Part shown: positions 1 through 10,430 of the stretch, one piece after another
Position numbering within the stretch: the stretch's first letter is position 1
How the letters are laid out: each line of letters opens with the position of its first letter
From: an uncultured Actinomycetes bacterium
GTDB lineage: Bacteria > Actinomycetota > Acidimicrobiia > Acidimicrobiales > RAAP-2
Reading direction: 5' to 3'
Assembly: GCA_903860915.1 (NCBI GenBank)
Contig: CAIOSJ010000018.1
Coordinates: forward strand, 85,813 to 149,812
DNA: 64,000 bases
The notes under the pieces: model-generated
What the model saw: only the letters and a program-made list of their open reading frames with translations
Told to the model about the DNA's origin: nothing
Databases searched by the model: none
Program-made: the position numbers and the translations under genes

Positions 1-63
1 TGAGCGCTCGACTGGGATCAGTTGCTCGACTCCTCGGCTCATCAGGCGAATGGCCCTACTGAG

Positions 64-678
64 TTAAGCGACTATTTCGAGTGCGCGGGCTACCGCGTGC
101 TGGCGGTGTCGCCACGAGGCCAAGATCACGATGGCTAAATTACCGAGTAGCGCCAGCAGGGTGGCGAGAAAGGGTGGCCACAATTTTTCGCCAACGTAAT
201 AACTCAGCCACGCCGCGCAGGCTACAACGCCAATCGACCATGACCCCACCGAGACGCCATCAACATCCGCCGAGCGGATGAGTTCAACAATTTGTGGCAA
301 TCGATTGAGCACCATCACAATTGCGGTTCCGTAGCATCCAGCTTTCCAACCCCAAAGAATCACTGGCAAGAAACTCAAAGTAAAAATAAACGCCCCAGTT
401 TTTAGTAGCGTCCCGAGGTGCCGATGGGGCTCCAACTTCGCAATAATCAAAATCTGCAGTGGTAGAACAAAAAGGCTGCCCGAAGTCACGATTGGCGAGC
501 GAATCGCCCACCCGTAGAGAATCCAGAAAATACTCATATAAACAAAGAGCGCCCAGGTACTGAGCGAAATTCCATCAGTGCTAACCGTGCGGGCCCGCCG
601 CAGTTGGACCCAGGTAATAACCACCCCTAAGCCCACCCCCGTACATCCGAGACCGGTCGTCAGAATTCCCGAGTGCAC
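64..678 (-). CDS. PQ-loop (SWEET/SemiSWEET-like) membrane protein
   Basis: A 204-residue, almost wholly hydrophobic protein with about seven predicted membrane helices. Two related halves can be seen: a first repeat around residues 8-80 (WVQLRR near 23-28 followed by STDGISLSTW) and a second around 95-190 containing LPQI near 127-130 followed by DGVSVGSWS. The Pro-Gln pair followed by a Gly-Val/Ile-Ser segment is typical of PQ-loop proteins such as SWEET sugar facilitators. Substrate cannot be told. The start is GTG; the bases just upstream read TAGCCT, six bases, GTG, which suggests a leaderless transcript rather than a Shine-Dalgarno start. It diverges from the DUF1003 gene. The 63 bases to its right-hand terminus of the window (positions 1-63) hold nothing I recognise. 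Confidence 0.75.
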   Translation of the reverse strand: MHSGILTTGLGCTGVGLGVVITWVQLRRARTVSTDGISLSTWALFVYMSIFWILYGWAIRSPIVTSGSLFVLPLQILIIAKLEPHRHLGTLLKTGAFIFTLSFLPVILWGWKAGCYGTAIVMVLNRLPQIVELIRSADVDGVSVGSWSIGVVACAAWLSYYVGEKLWPPFLATLLALLGNLAIVILASWRHRQHAVARALEIVA

Positions 679-690
679 ATCGTAAGGCTA
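676..690 (-). promoter_or_regulatory. Leaderless -10 element for PQ-loop gene
   Basis: Reading the minus strand, TAGCCT is followed by exactly six bases and the GTG start at 678. The same TANNNT-N6-RTG layout recurs at many starts in this window, so transcription probably begins at the start codon. Confidence 0.5.
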
Positions 691-772
691 CTGCGTCAAT
701 ATTTCTGCGAAGCGTCCACCAACTACGGCCACGGAATAGACAAACTCGTAGTACTCGACAAGGAGCTTCACC

Positions 773-2885
<2,113 letters not shown>

Positions 2886-2901
2886 TCATCACTTCTGGAA
2901 C

Positions 2902-2926
2902 AAAAAACCTCCCGCATTGCGGGAGG
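2902..2926 (-). terminator. leuA attenuator terminator
   Basis: On the minus strand CCTCCCGC, a three-base AAT loop, GCGGGAGG and then six T form an intrinsic terminator about 30 bases before the leuA start. A terminator ahead of the gene it precedes is the mark of attenuation. The upstream piece AGGGCG (2951-2946), which overlaps the leader stop codon, can pair with CGCCCT (2929-2924), the latter taking in part of the terminator 5' arm, giving a possible antiterminator. Confidence 0.85.
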
Positions 2927-2930
2927 GCGT

Positions 2931-2950
2931 GGGCGAGTCGAAGCTCGCCC
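2931..2950 (-). promoter_or_regulatory. leuA leader hairpin before attenuator
   Basis: GGGCGAG-CTTCGA-CTCGCCC: a seven-pair stem with a six-base loop, beginning at the last base of the leader stop codon. A ribosome resting on the stop codon would cover its 5' arm. It probably acts as a pause or alternative hairpin in the attenuator. Confidence 0.65.
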
Positions 2951-2985
2951 TAGTGCAGAAGAAGGTCGGCGTACGTCATTGTCAC
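2950..2985 (-). CDS. leuA leader peptide (attenuator)
   Basis: A tiny ORF ending 80 bases before leuA. From the ATG at 2979 it reads MTYADLLLH and stop, with codons CTT CTT CTG for three adjacent leucines, exactly what a leucine-sensing leader peptide needs. An in-frame GTG two codons earlier (2985) is seven bases after a TACACT -10 element and may be the real, leaderless start (adding two residues, MT); the start is therefore uncertain. Stop is TAG at 2952-2950, overlapping the first hairpin. It is too short for gene finders; support comes from the codon run plus the downstream terminator. Confidence 0.8.
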   Translation of the reverse strand: MTMTYADLLLH

Positions 2986-2992
2986 GCTCACC

Positions 2993-3020
2993 AGTGTATC
3001 CCCCCAGGTCGGGGTGGCAA
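2993..3020 (-). promoter_or_regulatory. Promoter of leuA leader transcript
   Basis: TTGCCA (3020-3015), 16-base spacer, TACACT (2998-2993) on the minus strand. The likely transcription start falls within the next seven or eight bases, at or just before the leader-peptide start codon. Confidence 0.6.
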
Positions 3021-3029
3021 CAGGGCAAC

Positions 3030-3044
3030 TAATGTTGGAGCGTG
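3030..3044 (+). promoter_or_regulatory. Leaderless -10 element of small membrane gene
   Basis: TAATGT, six bases, GTG at 3042. It overlaps the far end of the divergent leuA leader promoter region. Confidence 0.45.
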
Positions 3045-3203
3045 CGTCTCATTGTTCGTCTCTTCAAATTTCTGCCCATTCTCGCTCTGGCCGGCGTCGC
3101 CGCCGGACTCACTTCCCTGCTGCGCCGCTCTAAGCACGAGGGTCGACCAATTTCCTACGACCAGTGGCCCGACGTGCCACGCAAGCCAGAAACTCTGGCC
3201 TAG
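3042..3203 (+). CDS. Small single-span membrane protein
   Basis: A 53-residue ORF starting with GTG. Residues about 3-26 are a hydrophobic helix (LIVRLFKFLPILALAGVA), followed by a basic stop (LLRRSKHEG) and a polar tail with YDQWPDVPRKP. Short one-helix proteins with a tail of this kind recur, to my recollection, in actinobacteria, but I know no function. Support: a positive-inside charge pattern, a leaderless-type promoter (TAATGT-N6-GTG), and a stop 100 bases before the aldo/keto reductase, filling an otherwise empty stretch. Confidence 0.6.
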   Translation: MRLIVRLFKFLPILALAGVAAGLTSLLRRSKHEGRPISYDQWPDVPRKPETLA

Positions 3204-3303
3204 CTCGAGGCGAGCCGCGGGTGTTATCCACCGATAGCATGAACACCGTAGTCACGGGCGAAGTACGCCGGTGACGTCGCGCCATCTCTCAAGGGGGAAG
3301 TAA

Positions 3304-4284
3304 ATGTCTATGGAATATCGTCGCCTAGGTAACTCTGGACTAAAGGTCAGTCTGCTCTCATTCGGCTCGTGGGTCACCTTTGCCAACAAGGATCAAATCG
3401 CCCAGGCCGCCGAAGCCGCCGAATGCTTGGCTGCCGCTAAGGATGCTGGTGTGAATTTCTTCGACAACGCCGAAGGCTACGCCGCCGGCGAATCGGAGCG
3501 TGTCATGGGTGAGGCTTTCCGCCAATTGGGCTGGAAGCGTCACGAGTACGTCGTTTCCACCAAGCTCTTCTGGGGTCTGCACGATGGCGTCGTCAACATG
3601 AAGAACACGCTCAACCGCAAGTACCTCACCCAAGCCATCGACCAGTCGCTTGAGCGCTTTGGCTTAGATTTTGTCGACCTCGTGTTTTGTCACCGACCCG
3701 ACCAGCACACACCGATCGAAGAGACCGTGTGGGCGATGAGTGACATGGTTAGTCAGGGCAAGGCCCTCTACTGGGGTACCTCGGAGTGGAGCGCCTACGA
3801 AATCCGCACCGCCTGGGACATTGCCGACAAGCACCACCTCCACAAGCCGGTAATGGAGCAGCCTCAGTACAACCTCTTTGCCCGCGACAAAATGGAAAAG
3901 GAGTACAAGCGACTCTTCGAGGACATTGGCTACGGAACTACGATCTGGTCACCCCTGGCGTCAGGGCTGCTCACCGGTAAGTACATGAACGGTATTCCCG
4001 AAGGTAGCCGTGCCACACTGCCGGGATACGAATGGTTAAAGGGGATGTTGACCAACGAAGCCCAGAACCAGAAGGTCGGCCAGCTCAAGGTAATTGCCGA
4101 CGAGCTCGACGTCACGCTCTCGCAGCTCTCACTCGCTTGGTGCGCAAAGAACCCGCACGTTTCGACCGTGATCACGGGGGCATCGAACGCCGAGCAGGTC
4201 CGCGAGAACATGACGGCCCTCGAAGTACTTCCGCTGCTGACCAAGGAAATCTTGGACCGCATCGATCTCATCACCCTGTTTTAA
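3304..4284 (+). CDS. Aldo/keto reductase, KvBeta/YghZ-like
   Basis: 326-residue (beta/alpha)8 oxidoreductase using NADPH. Catalytic tetrad visible as Asp54 ([10 protein letters not shown]), Tyr59, Lys87 (VVSTK) and His130 (FCHRPD). The sequence [23 protein letters not shown], the WGTSEWSA and [12 protein letters not shown] segments place it with the potassium-channel beta-subunit-like AKR6 group rather than AKR5. Natural substrate is unknown, probably small aldehydes or ketones. GGGGGAAG precedes the ATG at good distance. It converges on serA with a bidirectional terminator between. Confidence 0.9.
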   Translation: MSMEYRRLGNSGLKVSLLSFGSWVTFANKDQIAQAAEAAECLAAAKDAGVNFFDNAEGYAAGESERVMGEAFRQLGWKRHEYVVSTKLFWGLHDGVVNMKNTLNRKYLTQAIDQSLERFGLDFVDLVFCHRPDQHTPIEETVWAMSDMVSQGKALYWGTSEWSAYEIRTAWDIADKHHLHKPVMEQPQYNLFARDKMEKEYKRLFEDIGYGTTIWSPLASGLLTGKYMNGIPEGSRATLPGYEWLKGMLTNEAQNQKVGQLKVIADELDVTLSQLSLAWCAKNPHVSTVITGASNAEQVRENMTALEVLPLLTKEILDRIDLITLF

Positions 4285-4301
4285 TCACTACCTCTGAATA
4301 C

Positions 4302-4339
4302 AAAAAGACCCCCATCACCGAGGTGATGGGGGTCTTTTT
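4302..4339. terminator. Bidirectional intrinsic terminator
   Basis: AAAAAGACCCCCATCACC-GAG-GGTGATGGGGGTCTTTTT: a perfect stem with A-tract on the left and T-tract on the right, so it works in both directions, for the aldo/keto reductase (+) and serA (-). It is the only convergent junction in the window with such a hairpin. Confidence 0.95.
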
Positions 4340-4348
4340 AGCTCGTGA

Positions 4349-5923
4349 CTAGCTCAGGGTGATGACGTGGATGTCACTGATTCCATCAGCCGACCGCAAG
4401 GTGTCGAGAATCGCTGCGGGTGTCGGGGCGCTCGTCGAAAGAACCATCATTGCGGTGCCCGCAGCTGGGCTCGGTCCAACCGCCATCGACGAGATAGAAA
4501 TTCCCGCCTCACCGAGAGCTATCCCAACTTGACCAATCATGCCGGGTCGGTCGTCATTGCGCACGACCAGCATGGTGGCCGCTGGTGGAATTTCAACACT
4601 GTGTCCGTCGACGGTCACGATACGAGACTCAATTCCCTTGCCGACGGCCGCCAAGGTTCCCGACACTTCGTGCGATCCGGAGCGAACTGTAATCAAGTTG
4701 ATGTACTCGTGCGAGGTCACGGTTGACGACTCGCTGAAGGACAGACCCTGTTCGGCGGCGAGCGCTGGCGCGTTCACGAACGAGGCCCCCTCGTTACCGG
4801 TGGCTGCAAAAAGGCCCTTCAGCGCGCACAGCGTAAGAATTTTGGTTCCGGAACCCGCGAGGTCACCCTGATAGAGAACTTCGAGGTCGGCGGGCTTTCC
4901 ATCCAGCAAACCACCGATGAATCGCCCGAGGAGTTCGGCGAGACCCATGAAGGGTCGCACCACGTCGGATACATCGCCCGCCGAAACGTTCACCGCGAAG
5001 GGAACAAAATCACCAGCCAGCGCCAACTGCACTTGCTCGGCGATCGTAATGCCCGCCTTGTCCTGCGCTTCGGCCGTGGACGCACCGAGGTGGGGGGCCA
5101 CGACGACGGACGGCAATTCGAAGAGTGGCGAGTCGGTGCAGGGTTCCTTTTCAAAAACGTCCAGGGCAGCACCCTGCACGTGGCCCGCCTTAATTGCGTC
5201 GTAGAGATCGGACTCGGACACGATGCCGCCCCGCGCCACGTTGATGATCCGCACGCCAGGTTTGCACTTCGCCAAGGCCACGGCGTCGAGGAGACCAGTG
5301 GTTTCTTTGTTCTTCGGGAGGTGCACCGTAATGAAATCACTCTGCGCCAAGAGCGTGTCGAGGGGCATTAACTCCACGCCCATGTGCCGGGCGCGCTCGT
5401 CGGTGATGAAGGGGTCGTAGGCCACGAGTCGCATGCCAAAGGCCAATGCACGCTGAGCTACGAGGGCACCGATTTTTCCCAGTCCGACGACGCCCAGGGT
5501 CTTTCCGTGAAGTTCAACACCCTCCCATTTCGAGCGCTCCCACTTGCCATTCTTTAACGCGCTGTGCGCCTGGGGAAGGTTGCGAGCCTGGCCCAGCAAG
5601 AGCGCCATTGTCTGCTCGGCCGCCGACAAGATGTTCGACTGCGGAGCGTTGACGACCATGACACCCAGTTCGGTGGCCTTGGCAACGTCGACGTTGTCGA
5701 GACCAATGCCAGCTCGGCCCACTACGACGAGGTCTCGACCGGACGAGAGCGTGGGCGCGTCCACGTTGGTGGCTGAACGAATAATCAACGCGTGGGCGCC
5801 AACTATTGCTTCGAGGAGGGCCTCGGGTGACAGCCCCAATTTCACGTCGACCTCGTGGCCCGCGTGTCGCAATTGGTTCAGCCCAGACTCGGCTATCTCT
5901 TCGGTAACTAGAACTCTCGCCAC
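4349..5923 (-). CDS. serA: D-3-phosphoglycerate dehydrogenase, ACT type
   Basis: First enzyme of serine synthesis (3-phosphoglycerate to phosphohydroxypyruvate, NAD). With the GTG start at 5923 it has 524 residues: NAD-binding GVVGLGKIG near 144-152, catalytic Arg231 (NVARGG), Glu260 and His278 (APHLGAS), then an allosteric substrate-binding insert (about 300-440) and a C-terminal ACT domain (about 450-524) that binds serine in the long-form family. A TTG two codons upstream (5929) abuts the GAAAGG motif, while the GTG is six bases away from it, so GTG is preferred. It lies 50 bases behind the aminotransferase and probably shares its transcript; serC is close by on the other strand. Confidence 0.95.
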   Translation of the reverse strand: MARVLVTEEIAESGLNQLRHAGHEVDVKLGLSPEALLEAIVGAHALIIRSATNVDAPTLSSGRDLVVVGRAGIGLDNVDVAKATELGVMVVNAPQSNILSAAEQTMALLLGQARNLPQAHSALKNGKWERSKWEGVELHGKTLGVVGLGKIGALVAQRALAFGMRLVAYDPFITDERARHMGVELMPLDTLLAQSDFITVHLPKNKETTGLLDAVALAKCKPGVRIINVARGGIVSESDLYDAIKAGHVQGAALDVFEKEPCTDSPLFELPSVVVAPHLGASTAEAQDKAGITIAEQVQLALAGDFVPFAVNVSAGDVSDVVRPFMGLAELLGRFIGGLLDGKPADLEVLYQGDLAGSGTKILTLCALKGLFAATGNEGASFVNAPALAAEQGLSFSESSTVTSHEYINLITVRSGSHEVSGTLAAVGKGIESRIVTVDGHSVEIPPAATMLVVRNDDRPGMIGQVGIALGEAGISISSMAVGPSPAAGTAMMVLSTSAPTPAAILDTLRSADGISDIHVITLS

Positions 5924-5975
5924 AATCAACCTTTCGTTGTAGCCATCAGGCTAGGGGGATTTCGTCGACTTCTAG

Positions 5976-7175
5976 TCAGCCGGCCGCGACGAGAGACGCG
6001 AAACGCTCGAGTCCCTCGATCAAATCGGCGTCGCCCAGGGCGTAACTCAGTCGAAAGTACCCCGGAGCGCCAAAAGCTTCACCGGGGACCACGGCCACCT
6101 TGATGTCTTCTAACAGAATTTCCGCGAGTTCGGTCGCGGTGGTAGCGATTCGGCCACCCAAACTCACGCCCAGTAAGCCGGAGACGTTAGGGAAGCAATA
6201 GAACGCACCCTCTGGTTCCGCGCAGGTGACGCCGGGAATGGCATTGAGCATGTCGGTCATGAGTCGCCGACGACGGTCGAACGCATGACGCATCTCGTCC
6301 ACGGCCGTGAGGTCACCATCGAGTGCCGCGATAGCGGCCCGCTGAGAAATATTCGAGATGTTGGAGGTCGTTTGACTCTGGTAGTTGATGGCCGCGTCCA
6401 TAACGTCCTTCGGACCGATCATCCAGCCGATACGCCAACCAGTCATCGCGTAAGTCTTCGCGACACCATTCACAACGACCCAGCGGTCCCCCAACTCGGG
6501 CGACACTGTTGGAAGCGACACGTGCTTCGCCGTTCCGTACACCAGGTGCTCGTAGATTTCGTCACACAGAACCCAGATGTCGTGTTCCGCCGCCCAACGG
6601 CCTATGGCGGCCACCTGATCGGGACTGACGACGGCTCCGGTCGGGTTCGACGGTGAAACGAAGACCAACAGTTTCGTGCGCGCCGTCCGCGCAGCTTCTA
6701 ATTCTTCAACCGTGACGCGAAAACCATTCGCTTCACGGGTTGGTACCGACACCGGGATTCCTCCGGCCAGGTAGACAGCTTCGGGGTAGGTCGTCCAGTA
6801 GGGGGCCGGTATTAAGACTTCGTCGCCCGGATCAACCAGGGTCATGAATGCCGTGGCCACAGCGTGCTTTCCACCATTGGTCACGAGTACCTGGTCCGCC
6901 GTGATCTCCAGACCACTGTCGCGCTTCGTTTTACGAACGATGGCTGCCCGTAGCTCCGGCAGTCCCGCCGTCGGGGTGTACTTGTAGTTCGCCGGTACCC
7001 GACAGGCTGCCTCCGCCGCCGCCACGATATGAGCAGGGGTTGGGAAGTCCGGTTCACCGGCGCCGTAGCCAATCACGGGCTCGCCAGCAGCCTTGAGGGC
7101 CTTGGCCTTGGCGTCCACCGCGAGGGTGGCGGAGGGGGCTAAACCGGCTAATAATCGGCTAACTCGGGTCGACAT
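5976..7175 (-). CDS. Class I/II pyridoxal-phosphate aminotransferase (aspartate aminotransferase-like)
   Basis: 399 residues of the AspAT subgroup I-gamma type. Visible: [10 protein letters not shown] near 38-47 (substrate lid), NGGKHA 100-105, SPSNPTG near 174-180, DEIYEH 205-210, and the PLP lysine Lys240 in [13 protein letters not shown] with Arg248. AspATs of this kind make aspartate from oxaloacetate, sometimes with prephenate or kynurenine activity. AAGGA lies nine bases before the ATG. It is upstream of serA and divergent from serC with only 36 bases between starts. Confidence 0.88.
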   Translation of the reverse strand: MSTRVSRLLAGLAPSATLAVDAKAKALKAAGEPVIGYGAGEPDFPTPAHIVAAAEAACRVPANYKYTPTAGLPELRAAIVRKTKRDSGLEITADQVLVTNGGKHAVATAFMTLVDPGDEVLIPAPYWTTYPEAVYLAGGIPVSVPTREANGFRVTVEELEAARTARTKLLVFVSPSNPTGAVVSPDQVAAIGRWAAEHDIWVLCDEIYEHLVYGTAKHVSLPTVSPELGDRWVVVNGVAKTYAMTGWRIGWMIGPKDVMDAAINYQSQTTSNISNISQRAAIAALDGDLTAVDEMRHAFDRRRRLMTDMLNAIPGVTCAEPEGAFYCFPNVSGLLGVSLGGRIATTATELAEILLEDIKVAVVPGEAFGAPGYFRLSYALGDADLIEGLERFASLVAAG

Positions 7176-7211
7176 GATTCAAGGAGTCCTTCCAGCAGTA
7201 AGAATAAGTCT

Positions 7212-8336
7212 ATGAGTTCTGCTGACAACATCAAAGTTCCCGAAAATATTTTGCCCGCCGACGGGCGATTTGGCGCTGGCCCTTCCAAGGTTCGCCGCGA
7301 CCAGTTGGAGGCGCTGCTCGCTGATGGCGATACCTATATGGGCACCTCACACCGTCAGAGCACGGTGAAAAACAAGGTCGGCGAAGTGCGCGACGGTCTG
7401 CGTCAACTCTTCTCGCTACCCGATGGCTACGAGGTGCTCCTCGGTAACGGAGGCACCACTTGTTTCTGGGATGCCGCGACCTTTCATCTCGTCGAGAGTC
7501 AGAGTCAGCATCTGAACTTTGGAGAGTTTTCTTCTAAGTTCACCACCTGCGTCACCGAAGCTCCCCACCTCAACAATCCGCAGGTCATAAGTGCGGCACC
7601 GGGCACTCACCCCGTCGCCGTCGCTGATGATTCGGTCGACCTCTACGCCCTGACGCACAACGAGACTTCCACTGGGGTCGCGATGCAGATCGTTCGCCCT
7701 GCGGGATCCACGGGACTCGTGGCAGTCGACGCCACCTCGGCGGCCGGTGGTCTACGCGTTGAGCCCTCGCAATTCGACTGCTACTACTTTGCCCCGCAGA
7801 AGTCTTTCGCCAGCGACGGCGGCCTCTGGCTCGCCCTGTGCTCCCCCGCGGCCATTGAGCGCATCGAATCCCTGGCGGCCTCCGATCGCTGGACGCCGGC
7901 ATTTTTCGACCTCAAGATTGCCCTGGACAACTCGCGCCAGAACCAGACCTACAACACGCCAGCGCTCGCCACCATCCACCTCCTCGCCTCGCAGATCAAG
8001 TGGTTCAATGACAACGGTGGCTTGGAGTTCAGCGCGGGACGTAGTGACGCTTCGGCGGCGACCCTGTACTCGTGGGCCGAGTCCTCGTCCTACGCCTCAC
8101 CCTTCGTGCAGAATCCCGCGGAGCGCAGCCACGTCATTGGGACCATCGACTTCGACGATTCCGTGGACGCGGCAGCTGTCGCAAAAATTCTCCGTGCGAA
8201 CGGCGTGGTTGATACTGAGCCCTACCGCAAGCTCGGACGCAATCAGTTGCGTATTGCGATGTTCCCCGGTATCGATCCCGACGACGTTGCCGCTCTCTGT
8301 GCGACTATTGATTTCATCGTCAGCGCGCTGAACTAA
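7212..8336 (+). CDS. serC: Phosphoserine aminotransferase
   Basis: Second step of serine synthesis (phosphohydroxypyruvate to phosphoserine with glutamate). 374 residues, the actinobacterial variety: GAGPSKVRRDQL near 21-32, TSHRQSTVKNKV near 45-56, Asp/Ser pocket VDATSAAGG near 172-180, and the PLP lysine Lys197 in FAPQKSFASDGG. Opposite serA, it makes a compact serine locus; no serB is in the window. AAGAAT lies six bases before the ATG, so the start may be leaderless, although AAGGAG occurs further back. Confidence 0.93.
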   Translation: MSSADNIKVPENILPADGRFGAGPSKVRRDQLEALLADGDTYMGTSHRQSTVKNKVGEVRDGLRQLFSLPDGYEVLLGNGGTTCFWDAATFHLVESQSQHLNFGEFSSKFTTCVTEAPHLNNPQVISAAPGTHPVAVADDSVDLYALTHNETSTGVAMQIVRPAGSTGLVAVDATSAAGGLRVEPSQFDCYYFAPQKSFASDGGLWLALCSPAAIERIESLAASDRWTPAFFDLKIALDNSRQNQTYNTPALATIHLLASQIKWFNDNGGLEFSAGRSDASAATLYSWAESSSYASPFVQNPAERSHVIGTIDFDDSVDAAAVAKILRANGVVDTEPYRKLGRNQLRIAMFPGIDPDDVAALCATIDFIVSALN

Positions 8337-8355
8337 TTCTCCGCTCCACCACGGT

Positions 8356-9036
8356 ATGAAATTACCCACCCCATCGCGCTCCATTCCGCGCGTGCGGTGG
8401 AGTTCAGAATCACTGTGGCGAGCGTCACCGCTCACCTGGCTTGTTCTCATCCTGGGACTAGTGCTGTTCGGCATAGGTGAAGGACTACTCGTCCGAGCGA
8501 AATTTGGCGCAACCCCCTGGACGGTGGTGGCCCAGGGCCTCACCCACCAGACGGGTATCAGCATTGGCCTCACCACGCTCAGCTGCAGTGTGCTCGCCCT
8601 CCTCGGCTGGATCCCGCTACGACAACGCATGGGCCTAGGAACGATAGCCAATACCCTGGTTTTTCCCGTGGCGCTCGACCTCACCACCCGCTGGGCTCCC
8701 GACCCCAACTCTCCGCTCGCTCGCGCCGCCCTCATGCTGCTCGGGCTGGCTCTCTTTGGATGTGGAGCTTCTCTCTACCTGTCCTGCCTGGTCGGCCCGG
8801 GTCCCCGTGACGGACTCATGACGGGTCTGCAGCGACGATTAAATTCATCCGTATCACGAGTTCGCTTCGGTCTCGAGACCTCACTCATGGGTCTGGGCTG
8901 GCTCCTCGGCGGACGGGTTGGTGTGGCCACCTTCGCCTTTTCCTTCGGCGTTGGCTACATCATCGCCCTCTATCTCACGGGCTGGAAAAAACTCTCAGAC
9001 CACGTAACGCAACGTAACCCGAGACCTGGGGTCTAA
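8356..9036 (+). CDS. YczE/YitT-like integral membrane protein
   Basis: 226 residues with about five or six membrane helices. GIGEGLLVRAKFGATPWTVV near 40-60 and a second conserved loop, VGPGPRDGLMTGL near 153-165, match the YczE-type membrane family; the repeated Gly-X-X-Pro-Trp/Arg-Asp loop pair is characteristic. Function is not established. It follows serC by 19 bases and may be cotranscribed. Its end is only seven bases from the end of the acyl-CoA dehydrogenase on the opposite strand. Confidence 0.7.
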   Translation: MKLPTPSRSIPRVRWSSESLWRASPLTWLVLILGLVLFGIGEGLLVRAKFGATPWTVVAQGLTHQTGISIGLTTLSCSVLALLGWIPLRQRMGLGTIANTLVFPVALDLTTRWAPDPNSPLARAALMLLGLALFGCGASLYLSCLVGPGPRDGLMTGLQRRLNSSVSRVRFGLETSLMGLGWLLGGRVGVATFAFSFGVGYIIALYLTGWKKLSDHVTQRNPRPGV

Positions 9037-9043
9037 CGCCCTG

Positions 9044-10363
9044 CTAGGCGTTTTTCGGTAGTGACGAGAAGGCCGCGGTCTTGTCGTTGTTCGGCTCTTT
9101 GGCCAAACCAAGTGCCCGCTCACCAATGATGTTCTTCTGCACTTGATCAGTACCACCGTAAATCGACGGGGCCTGGGCGTACAGGGCCGTACCAGTCACG
9201 GCCCCGAGAAAGGGGTTGCCCGTCGCCTCGGTGACTATTTTTTGCTCGGCGGATTCGTAGCCGTGGAGCATTCCCTGGGCGCCGACGATGCTGAGTCCGA
9301 GGTCACGCTGCAGTCGAACAATGTTGCTCATGGATAGTTTCGAAATATTGGCCATTCCCGGAATATCACCGCCACGGGCACGCGTCGCCTTCAAGCGTTC
9401 TCCGTTGAGTCGGCCGATTTCGCCGAACTGAAAGAGACGAACCAGATCTTGACGGATCAGGGCGTCAGAATTTCTTCCGTTGCCCTTAGCCAGTCCCGCG
9501 AAGATATCGAACATCGCACCACGCGACTTGGCCGCGGACGACTTCTTCGCCGTGGGCCGCGAGGAGACAAAGTCGCCCGCACGACGGGTGAGGTTGCCGG
9601 CAATCGTGCCCGGAGTCGCCGTCGCTCCACGCGCCGAGCCTCCCGAGCCCAGCCCCGAGCGCTCGTAGGCGAGGGTGGTGTTCGCTACCGCCCAGCCATT
9701 GTCCTTGCCGCCAATCAGGGCAGTATCGGGAGCGTGGGCCTCGGTGAGGAATGTTTCGTTAAACATGGCGTGACCCGTCATTTCCCGCAAGGGTCGCACT
9801 TCAACACCCGGCTGGTGCATGTCGAGGGCAAAGTAGGAAATCCCCTGGTGCTTCGGTACGTCCGGCGATGTTCGCGCAATCAGCATGCCCACGTCAGCAC
9901 TCTGCCCTAGCGACGTCCACACCTTCTGGCCCGTGAACACCCACTCGTCGCCGTCCTTGGTCGCGCGCGTCGTCAGTCCGGCGAGGTCCGAACCGGCGCC
10001 CGGCTCAGAGAACAGCTGACACCACGCTTGCTGGCCGGTGACGATGGGTCGTACGTAGGTCTCAATCTGCTCGGGCGTGCCGTGATCAGCGATGGTCGGG
10101 GCTGCGAGCAAAAGTCCTAGTCCGTCCGGAGCACCCATGGCCCCAAAGGCCAAGATTTCCTGCGACACCTGAACCGCCATACTGCGGGGCAGACCACGAC
10201 CGTAAGAGCCGACCGGCAGCATCGGAGCCGCCCAGCCCGCCAGACCGAGTAATTCCCACCAGGCTGCCACCGTCAGGTCGGGATTCCAATTATCCGTGAG
10301 CCACGTACGCAGTTCATCAATGATTGCTACGTCCGACGTCGTGCTGTCGTTCTGCTGGGTCAT
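9044..10363 (-). CDS. Acyl-CoA dehydrogenase family protein
   Basis: 439-residue FAD enzyme of the acyl-CoA dehydrogenase fold: the FAD/substrate segment LFSEPGAGSDLAGLTTRA near 115-133, VFTGQKVWTSLG, and the C-terminal YGGTDQVQKNIIGERALGL. Substrate is unknown. Odd: between helices, at about residues 235-285, there is a Ser/Ala/Lys-rich stretch (GGSARGATATPGTIAGN, then RPTAKKSSAAKSRG) that looks like a flexible surface insertion. GAGGAG lies seven bases before the ATG. It is downstream of ilvC by 68 bases on the same strand and might be read through. Confidence 0.87.
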   Translation of the reverse strand: MTQQNDSTTSDVAIIDELRTWLTDNWNPDLTVAAWWELLGLAGWAAPMLPVGSYGRGLPRSMAVQVSQEILAFGAMGAPDGLGLLLAAPTIADHGTPEQIETYVRPIVTGQQAWCQLFSEPGAGSDLAGLTTRATKDGDEWVFTGQKVWTSLGQSADVGMLIARTSPDVPKHQGISYFALDMHQPGVEVRPLREMTGHAMFNETFLTEAHAPDTALIGGKDNGWAVANTTLAYERSGLGSGGSARGATATPGTIAGNLTRRAGDFVSSRPTAKKSSAAKSRGAMFDIFAGLAKGNGRNSDALIRQDLVRLFQFGEIGRLNGERLKATRARGGDIPGMANISKLSMSNIVRLQRDLGLSIVGAQGMLHGYESAEQKIVTEATGNPFLGAVTGTALYAQAPSIYGGTDQVQKNIIGERALGLAKEPNNDKTAAFSSLPKNA

Positions 10364-10430
10364 GCGGGTCTCCTCTACAGAGTTAAATTCTGCTGCTTAG
10401 TGTACGTCGAGCCGAGAACTACGACAACAG

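Noticed and set aside
1..63. End of an upstream gene
   Set aside because: Too short to support any frame; no recognisable motif.
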